A stretch of DNA of 64,000 bases from Acidimicrobiales bacterium (GTDB lineage: Bacteria; Actinomycetota; Acidimicrobiia; Acidimicrobiales; JAHEJN01): the NCBI GenBank assembly GCA_024638845.1, contig JAHEJN010000008.1, positions 1-64,000 of the forward strand, in the 5' to 3' direction. Each line of letters starts with the position of its first letter. Positions within the stretch are counted from its first letter, which is position 1. Both the position numbers and the translations under genes were made by a program. The notes beneath the pieces are model-generated. The model was not told the origin of the DNA. It did no database searches and saw only the letters and a list, made by a program, of their open reading frames with translations. Shown piece by piece: positions 16,371 to 25,353 of the stretch.

Positions 16371-17465
16371 ATGAGGGTGCTCTACGTGAATGGAACCCAC
16401 GAAGGCGGCTCATTGATGAGCACGAGGTTGCTGCTCGACGAGCTCAGCCGAGTGGACGTGGGTACCAACCTGCTTCGGGCTTCGGAACCACGCGTCATCA
16501 CCCACGCCCTCTACCGTCGGCTGACGAATGCCGAGGTCAAGGTGGGTGGCGCGGTCGGTTCCTCCCGGCTCTCCCGGATCTCGACGCGCATCGGTCGCAA
16601 GCCCAGCCCGGTTGCCGACGGGGCCGCGGCTCAGCTGGTCGAGAACGCGTTCGCGGTCGTCATCGGCAGGGACCGGCCCGATGTGGTCGTGGTCTCGAGC
16701 GTGTCCCGCGTCGCCTGGATCCGGATCCGATCGATTTGTGCCTCGTCGGGTCTACCCGTCGTGCTGTACCTGCGGGAAGCGGCGCTGCTGCCGCATCTTG
16801 GCATTGCTCCCGCTCCTCATCTGCTGCTCGCCAATTCGCAATCGCTCTGCGGGGAAGCTGCGGCGGCCGGCCACGACGCGATCTTCGTCCCGTCGATCGT
16901 CGACGTAACGGCGTCGACGATCGAGTCGTCTCGCACGGCACTCCTCGTCGTGAACCCGACGACCGACTACGGCCTCGGCCGATGCCTCCAACTCGCACGC
17001 AGCCTGCCCGGCGAGCACATCGTCTTCCAGGAGTCGACGCGACTCACTCCGGAAGAGGTCGGCGAGCTGCGAGCTGCGATCGAGGATCTCCCCAATGTCG
17101 AGCTCCGACGATTCACGGCCGATGCGAGCAGGGTCTACCGGGACGCGAGGCTGCTTCTGGCGCCCTACACGGCGAGGCTGCGGGCGAATCGGCCCCGAGT
17201 CGTGCTCGAGGCACAGGCCAACGGCATTCCCGTGATCGGCAGCCGGCAGGAAGGCCTGGTCGAGAGCATCGGCCCGGGTGGGCTCACCGTCGCCGACGGC
17301 GCAACCGACGAAGAATGGGCTGAAGCAGTCTCGGCGGCCATCACCGAGCCCCGCTACTCCGAGCTCTGTGGCCTGGCACGGCGGCATTCCCGCCGAGAAG
17401 AGGTCGACCCGGTGAAGATCGCCGAATCCTTCGTCGCCGAGATGGAAGGCGTGATCGGCGACTGA
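16371..17465 (+). CDS. glycosyltransferase, GT-B fold (GT4-like)
   Basis: 364 residues starting MRVLYVNGTHEGGS, a GT-B N-terminal strand with a glycine loop. The central part has PDVVVVSSVSR and LLLANSQSLCGEAAAAG, and the C-terminal half has RLLLAPYTARLRANRPRVVLEAQANGIPVIGSRQEGLVESI, where E-A-Q-A-N-G-I-P-V-I-G matches the GT4 donor region. The N-terminal half is less typical. Specificity unknown. The stop codon is 1 bp from the convergent stop of the next gene. Confidence 0.75.
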   Translation: MRVLYVNGTHEGGSLMSTRLLLDELSRVDVGTNLLRASEPRVITHALYRRLTNAEVKVGGAVGSSRLSRISTRIGRKPSPVADGAAAQLVENAFAVVIGRDRPDVVVVSSVSRVAWIRIRSICASSGLPVVLYLREAALLPHLGIAPAPHLLLANSQSLCGEAAAAGHDAIFVPSIVDVTASTIESSRTALLVVNPTTDYGLGRCLQLARSLPGEHIVFQESTRLTPEEVGELRAAIEDLPNVELRRFTADASRVYRDARLLLAPYTARLRANRPRVVLEAQANGIPVIGSRQEGLVESIGPGGLTVADGATDEEWAEAVSAAITEPRYSELCGLARRHSRREEVDPVKIAESFVAEMEGVIGD

Positions 17466-17466
17466 G

Positions 17467-18414
17467 TCAGAGCCAGAGGGATCGGGCGCGGAAGCTGCCG
17501 CGCAGCCGGCCGGCGCGCTGGGCCGCCACCCAGATCCACTTCTGTCGACCGCCAGCAGACCGGAGTGCCGGTAGCCGCCGGATCAGCCAGGCCCACTGCC
17601 GCAGACCGGCGAACCGGGGCGGCAGACCGGGCACGCCATCGCGGGAGAGCCGGCTCATCATGAGAGGTGTGAACTCGCCGTAGGCGATGCCCTGGTGCCA
17701 GCGGTCGGCTGTCGTCGCCCGGTAGCGGTAGGACACGCTCGCGTTGTCGTTCCAGGCGATCGGCAACCCCAGCCGATGGCAGAGCTCGACGTCTTCGCCG
17801 GTTCGGAGCGACTCGTCGAACCCACCGACCTCCCGAAAGGCCGGCGCATTCACGCCCAAGTTCGAAGACGGAGCGAACTCGAACAAGCCGTGGAAGGAGC
17901 CCGGTCCGGCGAGATGCGATGTGCCATGGGCTCGGATGACCGCAGCGTCGTTGAGCTCGTCGACACGGAGCGGGCCGGTGGACACGACATCGGCGGCGAG
18001 AGCGGTGCAGTGGGCCGCCACCCAACGCTCTCCGACGATGTCGTCGGCATCACAGAAGAGCAGTTTGTGTCCGCGCGCCGATGCTGCGGCGACGTTGCGC
18101 GCCCCTCCGGCCCCGGCTGCGCAGGACGCATCGATCACCCGCACCGGTCGGGCGTCGGTTCCGCAGCGGCCGGCCACCTCGCTCGTGCCGTCGGTCGATC
18201 CGTTGTCGGCAACCAGTATCTCTCCGTCGCCCGGCCATGCTTGGCTGACGAGCGCGTCGAGCTGAGCGCCGATGGTCTCGGCCGCATCGAGGGCCGGGAT
18301 GATGATCGACAGCTCGAGGTCGGCGGCAACTGGAGTGTCGGTCTCGATGGGTTGCTCACAGGTCAGCCGGCTGACGCCACCGAACCCAGGATCGCCACGA
18401 ACCGGAGACGTCAT
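17467..18414 (-). CDS. glycosyltransferase family 2
   Basis: 315 residues from ATG 18414, which overlaps the upstream GT4 stop as ATGA. LSIIIPALDAAETIGAQL, EILVADNGSTDGT and KLLFCDADDIVGERW define the nucleotide-binding half, and FDESLRTGEDVELCHRLG the catalytic ED motif. The C-terminus is rich in Arg and Trp (LIRRLPALRSAGGRQKW), like the GT2 at 15440. The frame continues open upstream for another ~300 codons inside the GT4 gene, but that stretch is a shadow. Confidence 0.88.
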   Translation of the reverse strand: MTSPVRGDPGFGGVSRLTCEQPIETDTPVAADLELSIIIPALDAAETIGAQLDALVSQAWPGDGEILVADNGSTDGTSEVAGRCGTDARPVRVIDASCAAGAGGARNVAAASARGHKLLFCDADDIVGERWVAAHCTALAADVVSTGPLRVDELNDAAVIRAHGTSHLAGPGSFHGLFEFAPSSNLGVNAPAFREVGGFDESLRTGEDVELCHRLGLPIAWNDNASVSYRYRATTADRWHQGIAYGEFTPLMMSRLSRDGVPGLPPRFAGLRQWAWLIRRLPALRSAGGRQKWIWVAAQRAGRLRGSFRARSLWL

Positions 18415-19514
18415 TGCGTCGACCCTCGTCCCGTGGCGAGCTGTGCATAGAGCTTCCGGAGCACGGCGCCACATGCGGCCGGGGAGCGGCTCTCGGCCGC
18501 GCGGAATGCGGCCCTCGAGAGGGTCGGCCATCGGTCCAACGCCGTTTCGAGCGCCGCGGCGATCGAAACCGGCGTGAAGGCAGCCACCAGACCAGCCCCG
18601 TCTTCTCGGACGGTGTCTCCGAGTGCGCCCGTGTCGGTCACCACAACCGGCCGCCCATGTCCGTAGGCATCGTGAAGCACGCCCGACTGGGACCCGAACG
18701 AGCGATACGGTAGGACGACCACCGATGCCTCCCGGAACAGCTCGTACTTGCGATCGAGTGGCACGAATCCGATCTCGGCCGTGACGTTGGAGTGCCGAGA
18801 CGCCAGCGCCTGGGCCGCTGTCTCCACGCCGGTGTCGCCGCGACCCGCTATGTGGAACCGCATCGCGGCCGGATCGATCAGCTCGATGGCCTGGCCCAGA
18901 ACGTCGAGTCCCTTGTTGGCGCGGAGCGCGCCGAAGAACAGCACCATCGGCACACCGTGCGGCCGGTTCGGACCCGGCGGGTCGGGCACCGAGAACACTT
19001 GATGGGGAACGATGTGGATCTTGTCGGCGTCGACACCGAACTCCGCAGTGAGCCGGTCGCCCAGCCGGCGGTGGTGCACCACGAGCGCGTCGGGGCGCCC
19101 GTACAGGCGTCGGAGGTTCCGTCGCTCGAGTACTTCGCCGGCCCGGATGTCGTGGGGTAGCACGTCGTGGACGCTCAGAACCCACGGAACCCCTGGCCGG
19201 CGCCACCCGTCGGTGAACCGATTCGCGTAGTGGTGGTGAACCACGTCGAAATCGCCCTGCTCCTCGAGCCGGGACCTCCTGGCCAGTCGGCGTAGGTAGG
19301 TGAATGCTCGCGACGGCGCCCACATGAGTCTGCCGACCTCGCGATCCACGTCGGGCAGAGCCCGTTGCACCTCGACTCGCCCGTCGATGCCCGCCTCCGG
19401 CGCGACGTCACGATCGATCACCTGCACCACGATCTCGTGGTCGCGGCCCGCCGCTGCATGGGCCAACGGCAACTCCTCGGCGCGTGCGAATGGCCAGTAC
19501 CAGAGGATTCTCAC
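18411..19514 (-). CDS. glycosyltransferase family 4
   Basis: 367 residues from GTG 19514 (VRILWYWPFARAEE). N-terminal GT-B motifs include DFDVVHHHYANRF and PWVLSVHDVLPHD; the donor domain has VLFFGALRANKGLDVL, AGRGDTG and VVVLPYRSFGSQSGVLHDAYGHGRPVVVTDTG, a typical E/D-x7-type region with aspartate. GGAG lies 6 nt before the GTG, and a 9-codon leaderless upstream ORF ends in TGA overlapping the start as GTGA, so both initiation by ribosome site and by coupling are possible. First gene of a two-gene minus operon with the GT2. Confidence 0.88.
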   Translation of the reverse strand: MRILWYWPFARAEELPLAHAAAGRDHEIVVQVIDRDVAPEAGIDGRVEVQRALPDVDREVGRLMWAPSRAFTYLRRLARRSRLEEQGDFDVVHHHYANRFTDGWRRPGVPWVLSVHDVLPHDIRAGEVLERRNLRRLYGRPDALVVHHRRLGDRLTAEFGVDADKIHIVPHQVFSVPDPPGPNRPHGVPMVLFFGALRANKGLDVLGQAIELIDPAAMRFHIAGRGDTGVETAAQALASRHSNVTAEIGFVPLDRKYELFREASVVVLPYRSFGSQSGVLHDAYGHGRPVVVTDTGALGDTVREDGAGLVAAFTPVSIAAALETALDRWPTLSRAAFRAAESRSPAACGAVLRKLYAQLATGRGSTQ

Positions 19515-19540
19515 GCAAGACTCCGGCCCGACCACGTCAT
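19511..19540 (-). CDS. leaderless 9-residue upstream ORF coupled to GT4
   Basis: ATG 19540 lies 7 nt after a TAGCGT box and encodes MTWSGRSLA, ending in TGA whose first two bases are shared with the GTG start of the GT4 gene. Too short for a domain; likely a translational coupling or leader peptide. Existence as a translated frame is inferred from the layout, which recurs four more times in this window. Confidence 0.45.
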   Translation of the reverse strand: MTWSGRSLA

Positions 19541-19547
19541 CGGCACC

Positions 19548-19553
19548 ACGCTA
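19548..19553 (-). promoter_or_regulatory. -10 box (TAGCGT) for the GT4-GT2 operon
   Basis: TAGCGT on the minus strand, 7 nt before the ATG of the upstream ORF at 19540. Confidence 0.5.
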
Positions 19554-19638
19554 GGCACGACAGGTTCCTCTCGGGTGTACCCCGGGCCATGGCGCAGAGC
19601 CGATAACCTCGACTCGCCCGGTTCGGCACCGTCCGATC

Positions 19639-21594
19639 GTGCGAGAATCCGTTCATCGACCCCCGGACGCCGTGGAAACCGTAAGAACCTTCCGAGTACT
19701 GCGTCGTCGATGGAAGCTGATCATCCTCTTGGCGCTCGTGGGCCTGCTCCTCGGATCGCTCGCCGCTGTTCGCACCGCCGACGACGATGGAGTCGACGCC
19801 GTTGTCGAGCCGGTCTATTACGACGTCCGCCACACCCTGATCGTGAGTGACGAGACCGACTTCGGCGTCAACCTCGAGCAGGCCGCGTTCTTCACCACCA
19901 TCGGGGCCATCCCCGACAACGTGGCGGTCGAGCTCGGTGGCGACGCCGACGAGCTCGCAGCCAGGGTGCAGACCATCACCGACCCGTCGCTGCGCACACT
20001 CGTCATCTCGGCCGTGGCCGAGACACCCGACGAAGCCACGACGCTCACCAACGCCTTCGCCGAAACACTCCTCGAATTCCTCCGCCAGGAGGGGCTCGAG
20101 AACTACAACGCTCAGCTCGCTGACGCCGAGAACGCGGTGACCGAGCTCTCCGATGCCGTTGGGTCGCTCGACGATCGGATCGAGGCGCTCGAAGAGCGCA
20201 TCCGCTCGGTCGACGATCAGATCGCCGGCGTCGACTCCGACGGCGATGGTGAGCCCGAACCGCCCGACGATGCCGACCCGCTGATCGAACAGCGTGACGA
20301 CCTGACCGCCGAGCTGGGCTTGCTCGAGATCGAGCGGAACTCGACCCTCGCCGGCCTCCAGGTCGCCGTCGAGGCCAGGGACGCACTCATCGAGCAGGGT
20401 CCTCCGCCGGCGCCACTCACGAGCCTCGACATCACCGACCCCGATCGGGTCTCCCAACGGGAGTTCAACCAGCGCATCGCGGCCGGTCGGGAAGGACAGG
20501 CCAACTATCGTGCCGGGGTGGCATCGATCCCCGCGGGCGGCGGCGGCAGCAGTCTCTCCTCGTCGGTCCTCGACAACCCCATCGCCTTGATCATCGGCGG
20601 TCTCGTGGGTGGGCTGTTCATCGGCCTGATCGGCGCAATCGTGTGGTCGCGCCTCGATCACCGGATCCTCGACAAGGAAGAAGCCGAGCAGTACTTCGGC
20701 TTGCCGGTGATCGCAGAGATCCCCAAGCTCCGGAACCGCGAGAAGAAGAACCCGGTGGTCATGAGCCGGGACGAACCGATGTCGCACATCGCCGAGGCGT
20801 ACCGGTCGCTGCGGTCGTCGCTCATCTACGCACGCGATTTCGGGGACGCGACCGGCGACGCAGGAGCAACCGAGGCGTCCACCTCGGGCACCGTGGTGAT
20901 GGTCACCTCGCCGGGGGCCAGCGAGGGCAAGACCAGCACCGTGGCCAACCTGGCCAACGTCTTGGCCGAGGAGGAGTACACCGTGCTCGCGGTCAACTGC
21001 GACTTCCGTCGTCCGCGGCTTGCCTTCTTCCTCGACGGCGACCACGAGCCCCGCCGCTTGTCGAAGACCTCGATCGACGGCGTGCGCATGATCAATCATG
21101 TGACCGCCGAGGGCCCCGAGGCCCACCCCACCGATGTCATCCGGTCACAGAAGCGCGTGATTGGCCAGGCCAAGGAGCGATTCGACGTCGTGCTACTCGA
21201 CACGGCGCCGCTGCTCGCCACCAACGACGCCAACGAAATCCTGCCCAGCGCCGACCTCGTCGTGATCGTGGCGCAGGTCGGCCGTACCACCAAGGAAGGC
21301 GCCGAGGCCACCCGTGAGCTGCTCGAACGGCGGCGGGCCCCGGTGGCGGGCGTTGTGCTCATCGGCAGCGACAGCGCCAACCGCTCGCCCGGTTACTACT
21401 ACTACTACAGCGATCGTAAGGGCTCTCGTTTCCGGTCTCGCTTCTGGCGCACCAAGACCCGCTCTCGCCGCGACGCCAAGTACTACGATCAGCGTCGACG
21501 AGACAGTGCCGCCGCCCGGGACCAAGGCGTGGCCGAGGGCCGAATCCATCACGACGTCGCCGACGAGGACGTCGAGGTCCAGGTCGGCAGGTGA
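19639..21594 (+). CDS. polysaccharide co-polymerase fused to BY-type tyrosine kinase domain (Wzz/Wzc-like)
   Basis: 651 residues from GTG 19639 (an in-frame GTG at 19672 is an alternative). A first transmembrane helix (~28-45) and a second (~310-335) flank an outer segment with a coiled-coil-like stretch (~155-260), the Wzz layout. The cytoplasmic half is a P-loop domain: Walker A GASEGKTS (Lys431), Walker A' LAVNCDFRRP, Walker B FDVVLLDTAP. Five consecutive tyrosines (586-590) and a basic tail follow, suitable for autophosphorylation. Such proteins set the chain length of Wzy-polymerised polysaccharide. It heads a five-gene operon in which every junction is a 4-nt overlap. Confidence 0.88.
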   Translation: MRESVHRPPDAVETVRTFRVLRRRWKLIILLALVGLLLGSLAAVRTADDDGVDAVVEPVYYDVRHTLIVSDETDFGVNLEQAAFFTTIGAIPDNVAVELGGDADELAARVQTITDPSLRTLVISAVAETPDEATTLTNAFAETLLEFLRQEGLENYNAQLADAENAVTELSDAVGSLDDRIEALEERIRSVDDQIAGVDSDGDGEPEPPDDADPLIEQRDDLTAELGLLEIERNSTLAGLQVAVEARDALIEQGPPPAPLTSLDITDPDRVSQREFNQRIAAGREGQANYRAGVASIPAGGGGSSLSSSVLDNPIALIIGGLVGGLFIGLIGAIVWSRLDHRILDKEEAEQYFGLPVIAEIPKLRNREKKNPVVMSRDEPMSHIAEAYRSLRSSLIYARDFGDATGDAGATEASTSGTVVMVTSPGASEGKTSTVANLANVLAEEEYTVLAVNCDFRRPRLAFFLDGDHEPRRLSKTSIDGVRMINHVTAEGPEAHPTDVIRSQKRVIGQAKERFDVVLLDTAPLLATNDANEILPSADLVVIVAQVGRTTKEGAEATRELLERRRAPVAGVVLIGSDSANRSPGYYYYYSDRKGSRFRSRFWRTKTRSRRDAKYYDQRRRDSAAARDQGVAEGRIHHDVADEDVEVQVGR

Positions 21595-23108
21595 CCACTC
21601 CGACTCGCCGGCGGCTCGGCATCGAGCCGGTGGAGTTTCGTCAAAGGTCGCCCACGCGACTGCACAACGGCCGCTCCGGCTACATGTCGGCGGGGTGGTT
21701 CATGCTGCTCGCCACCCTGGTGGCCATGGCCTACGGAGCGAGCATCGGCCTGGGTACCGCCTCGGGATATCTGGCATTGCCCGTTCTCATCGTCGTAGTG
21801 CTGGTCCCGATACTCCGTCACGAGGCCAGAGCCGGTCGGCCCTTCGACGCGGTCGGCCTGGTCTTCCTCGGCTTCTCGGTGAAGATGTTCAGTGCCTTCG
21901 CCCGCCTGTACATGGTGCAGGAGGTCTATGACGGCAACGGCGACAGCACCGCCTACGACACCTGGGGCGAGATTCTTTCGCGCCGCTACCGGGCGCTCGA
22001 GTTCACCACCGATCCACAGGGTTCGATTCCGGGCACCGGCTTCATCCGTGTGCTCACCGGCGCGATCTACGCGCTCATCGGTGCCGACGTGTTCATCGGT
22101 TTCCTCGTGTACTCCGCGTTCGGCTTCATCGGGTCGTACCTGCTCTACCTGGCCTTCCTGTCGGCGGTCGGACCCGGTCACCAGGTCCGTTACGCGTTGT
22201 TGATCTTCCTCTGGCCCTCGGTGGTGTTCTGGCCGGCTTCGATCGGAAAGGAAGCCTGGATGCTGCTCGGCCTCGGCCTGGCCGCGTTCGGGGCGGCTCG
22301 AATCATCGAGCGAAACAGCGGGGGATACGTGGCCTTCTTGGCCGGCCTCGGCGCGATGTATCTCACCCGACCGCACATCGCCATTCTCGTTCTGGCGGCG
22401 GCGGGGGTGGGCGTCGTCGTCTCGGCCCTGTTCCGCTCCGGCGCCGCCGTCAAGTCGTTCGGCTTCCTCTCGAAGCTGGCGACGGTGGTGCTGCTCCTGG
22501 TTCTCGGCGCCTTGCTGGCGCCGTCGGTTGCCTCGTTCCTCGATGTCGACGACGTTGGCGGCAGCGGTTTCACCGAAGCCCTCGAGCAGGCCCAAGAACG
22601 CACGGGTGAAGATGCCGGGTCGGCCTTCGGAGGCGCCCCTATCGAGTCGCCTCTCGATTATCCGTGGGCCCTTGTCACCGTGCTGTTCCGTCCCTTCCCG
22701 TGGGAGGCGAGCAACTTCCAGTCGGTCATCAGCGCCCTCGAGGGAATCGTCCTCATCGGCTTGTTGGTGTTCTCGGTCCGCCGCCTGCGACGGATTCCCC
22801 TCGAGTCGATCCAGCGGCCTTACGCAGCCTTTGCCGTCGCCTACGTGTTCATGTTCTGTTACGTGTTTGCGTTCATCGCGAACTTCGGGATCCTCGCTCG
22901 GCAGCGCAGCCAGCTGCTGCCATTCGTGTTCGTCCTCGCGGCGCTTCCCATCACCGAGAAGGCCCAGCGCCGAGCGGCGACGTTCCGCCAACAGCGTGCG
23001 GCGGCCCGCGCGGTCGACGATCCCGAGCAACCGGCATGGGACCGGTCGCGTAGGGGCGAGATGAACATCGTCACCGCGCCGCTGCCGCCGCCCCGCAAGC
23101 GTTCGTGA
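21591..23108 (+). CDS. polytopic membrane protein, candidate Wzy-like polysaccharide polymerase
   Basis: 505 residues from GTG, overlapping the kinase stop as GTGA. Roughly ten to twelve hydrophobic helices are spread from residue 30 to 455, with a long outer loop around 325-370 rich in acidic residues, and a basic cytoplasmic tail. No motif assigns it firmly. Its size, topology and coupling to the Wzz-like gene make an O-antigen-polymerase-type role the best guess. A dolichyl-phosphate-type glycosyltransferase (GT-C) is an alternative, since Y-D-G-N-G-D-S-T-A-Y-D-T-W in the first loop recalls the acidic first-loop motif of GT-C proteins. Confidence 0.65.
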   Translation: MTTPTRRRLGIEPVEFRQRSPTRLHNGRSGYMSAGWFMLLATLVAMAYGASIGLGTASGYLALPVLIVVVLVPILRHEARAGRPFDAVGLVFLGFSVKMFSAFARLYMVQEVYDGNGDSTAYDTWGEILSRRYRALEFTTDPQGSIPGTGFIRVLTGAIYALIGADVFIGFLVYSAFGFIGSYLLYLAFLSAVGPGHQVRYALLIFLWPSVVFWPASIGKEAWMLLGLGLAAFGAARIIERNSGGYVAFLAGLGAMYLTRPHIAILVLAAAGVGVVVSALFRSGAAVKSFGFLSKLATVVLLLVLGALLAPSVASFLDVDDVGGSGFTEALEQAQERTGEDAGSAFGGAPIESPLDYPWALVTVLFRPFPWEASNFQSVISALEGIVLIGLLVFSVRRLRRIPLESIQRPYAAFAVAYVFMFCYVFAFIANFGILARQRSQLLPFVFVLAALPITEKAQRRAATFRQQRAAARAVDDPEQPAWDRSRRGEMNIVTAPLPPPRKRS

Positions 23109-24274
23109 CACCCGCCGTCGAGGTCAGGCCCGTGGCTCGCGCCGACGTCGCGTGGGCCGGTGTGGGCGACGAGGGACTGCTGTATGACCCGCGGGCGGCG
23201 CGTATCCACCGGCTGAACACCACGGCGCTGCTGGTTTGGCGCTGTTGTGACGGCAGAGCCACGGTCGCCGACATCGTGGCCGACCTGGCTCACGCCTATG
23301 ACAAGAAGGCCGACGAGGTCGCCGCGTCGGTGCAGGCCGTCATCGAGGAGTTCGTCGCGGCCGGTTTGCTCGTCGCCGTGACCGACGACGACGCAGGGTC
23401 CGGTGCGACGCCGACCCAACCGACCACCGACCTGGCGGCCGGTCCGACGCCACCCCGAACCGAACCCCTTCATCGTCTCGGTCCTTTTGCCGCGCTCGAC
23501 CATCATTTCGTGGTGGAGTGCCACCATTCAGACGCGGTTGCCGCGGAGCTCGAGCGCACGCTTGCACCCCTCGCCCTCGACAGTGGAGCCGAGCCGACGA
23601 ACTACACGGTATTCAACGACACCGACTCCTGGTATATGGACGCCGACGGCCACCGACTGCGCAGCGCGTCCGAGTCGGGCATCGTCAACCTGATCCTGTG
23701 GCACCTGAATCGTGCGGCCGTGGACAACTCGGGGAGGTTCCTCATCCTCCACGCCGCAGCCGTGGGACGAGACGGCGAAGCCCTGGTGCTGCCGGCGGTG
23801 ATGAACTCCGGCAAGTCCACCCTCGCCACCCTCCTCGTTCAGGCCGGCTATCGCTACTTCACCGACGAGGCCGCGGCCATCGACCTCGATACCGGAGAGG
23901 TCGTGGCCTACCCGAAGGCCATCACGCTCGACCCTGGCTCCCAGGCACTGCTCCCGCACCTCGAGCCGGTCGTCGAGATCCCGAACGCAGCCAAGTGGCA
24001 GGTGCCAGCCGACGAGGTGAAGCCCGGTGCCATCGGTCGCCGCCTGCCGTTGCGCCATATCGTCTTCCCCACGTGGGCCGAGGACGCCGACAACGCACTG
24101 GTGCCCATCGCGGCCGCCGACGCCGTCATCGCCTTGGCTGCGAACGCATTCAACCTCGCCGATCACGCCCATCGTCTCGCCGACATCGCCGCCCTGGTCG
24201 AGCGCTGCACCACCCACACGCTTCGACACCACGGACTGGCCGCACCGGTCACGGCCATCCATTCGCTGTGGTGA
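23105..24274 (+). CDS. PqqD-like domain fused to HprK-related P-loop kinase
   Basis: 389 residues, GTGA overlap with the previous gene. Residues ~10-90 form a PqqD-like winged-helix/peptide-recognition domain (LLYDPRAARIHRLNTTALLVW, then ATVADIVADLAHAY). After a Pro/Thr-rich linker (~98-125), residues ~205-385 resemble HPr kinase: FLILHAAAV with a histidine before the P-loop, Walker A VMNSGKSTL (Lys237), and YRYFTDEAAAID with the acidic pair. HprK-related kinases with PqqD and nucleotidyltransferase partners have been noted in several phyla (an HPr-rel-A type system, recalled, not searched). The substrate is unknown; there is no HPr and no precursor peptide nearby. Confidence 0.8.
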   Translation: MTPAVEVRPVARADVAWAGVGDEGLLYDPRAARIHRLNTTALLVWRCCDGRATVADIVADLAHAYDKKADEVAASVQAVIEEFVAAGLLVAVTDDDAGSGATPTQPTTDLAAGPTPPRTEPLHRLGPFAALDHHFVVECHHSDAVAAELERTLAPLALDSGAEPTNYTVFNDTDSWYMDADGHRLRSASESGIVNLILWHLNRAAVDNSGRFLILHAAAVGRDGEALVLPAVMNSGKSTLATLLVQAGYRYFTDEAAAIDLDTGEVVAYPKAITLDPGSQALLPHLEPVVEIPNAAKWQVPADEVKPGAIGRRLPLRHIVFPTWAEDADNALVPIAAADAVIALAANAFNLADHAHRLADIAALVERCTTHTLRHHGLAAPVTAIHSLW

Positions 24275-25353
24275 ACGATGCGATCCTGGCCGGCGTCGCC
24301 GCCCATGGTCTGCCCGGCCCACATGCCGCCCTCGACATCACCCTCGACGACGACGAGGTCCGCGCCCTGCTGCTCGAGGCCACCCGGCATCGCCTTCTCG
24401 GTTTGGTGGTGTCAGCCGTCGCCGACGGTGCGCTGCGGGTGGGGGAGGCGTCCTACGCGGCCATTGCGGAAGCCCACGAGTCGTGGAGCGCTCATGTGCT
24501 GCGAGCCGAGCGTCTGCTGCTCGACCTGGTCGAGCGGCTCGAGCGAGCCGGCATCGAGTATCGGCTGTTCAAGGGCTCTGCGCTTGCGCATTCCGTTTAC
24601 GACGACCCGGCGCAGCGCATGTTCGCCGATCTCGACATCCTGGTGCCGAGTCACGAGTTCGATCGGGCTTCCGAACTGGTCGTGAGCGACGCGCACGGAG
24701 AGAGGATGCTGCCCGAGCTGCGCCCCGGCTTCGACGAGGAGTTCGGCAAGGAGACCCTCGTGAAGGTCGACCGCGTCGAAGTCGATCTGCACCGCACCTT
24801 CGTCACCGGTCCGATCGGGTTGTCGATCTGCCTCGACGAGCTCTTCGTCGGTGGCGGCTCCGTCACCCTCGCGTCGCGTCAGGTACCGATCTTGGCGCCG
24901 GTGCCGCTGTTCGTCCAGGTGTGTGTCAACGCCGCGGTCGGCGACTTCCCGATCCGTCTGCTCTCGTTGCGCGACGTGGCCGAAGTTGTGCGTTCGCATC
25001 ACCCCGACGCCGGCGAGATCGAAGCGGTAGCCCGACGGTGGCGTTGCCTGAGCGTGGTGCAGCGGGCTGTCGGCGAGACCTGGGCCCAGCTCGAGCTCGA
25101 GCCCACGGAGCTGTCACGCTGGGCTCACTCGCTGCAACCCGGCCGCTTCGATCAGTTCCTCATGCGGTCCTATCTCACTCCTGCCCGCAGCTACACGCGG
25201 CCGGCCGCGTCGTTGGCCGTGATTCCCGGCATCGGCCCCAGGTTGCGGTACCTGCGGGCCATCGTGGCACCCCAGCGTGAGTACCTTGCCGCTCGTGGCT
25301 GGACCCAGGCCCGCCACGCCCGAAGGGCCATCGAACGGCTCCGGCGTCGATGA
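24271..25353 (+). CDS. nucleotidyltransferase-fold protein (NTP_transf_5-like)
   Basis: 360 residues from GTG 24271 (an adjacent in-frame GTG at 24268 is equally possible). YRLFKGSALAHSVYDD followed by R-M-F-A-D-L-D-I-L-V gives the K-G and D-x-D signature of the uncharacterised nucleotidyltransferase family found beside HprK-like kinases and in some lasso-peptide clusters. VEVDLHRTF supplies a further acidic residue. The N-terminal ~95 residues are helical. Predicted to transfer a nucleotide or a related group to an unknown acceptor. Coupled on both sides by 4-nt overlaps, so it should work with the flanking PqqD-bearing proteins. Confidence 0.8.
   Translation: MNDAILAGVAAHGLPGPHAALDITLDDDEVRALLLEATRHRLLGLVVSAVADGALRVGEASYAAIAEAHESWSAHVLRAERLLLDLVERLERAGIEYRLFKGSALAHSVYDDPAQRMFADLDILVPSHEFDRASELVVSDAHGERMLPELRPGFDEEFGKETLVKVDRVEVDLHRTFVTGPIGLSICLDELFVGGGSVTLASRQVPILAPVPLFVQVCVNAAVGDFPIRLLSLRDVAEVVRSHHPDAGEIEAVARRWRCLSVVQRAVGETWAQLELEPTELSRWAHSLQPGRFDQFLMRSYLTPARSYTRPAASLAVIPGIGPRLRYLRAIVAPQREYLAARGWTQARHARRAIERLRRR

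Noticed and set aside
17467-19323. Single 618-codon minus-strand protein
   Set aside because: The N-terminal half of this frame is the wrong frame of the GT4 gene; the GT2 starts at ATG 18414 with an ATGA overlap.
19537-21126. 529-codon minus-strand frame opposite the Wzz/BY-kinase gene
   Set aside because: Low-complexity antisense shadow; the sense protein has Walker motifs and Wzz topology.
21549-23111. 520-codon minus-strand frame opposite the Wzy-like gene
   Set aside because: Highly charged Arg/Glu/His-rich composition typical of antisense to membrane proteins; no motif.
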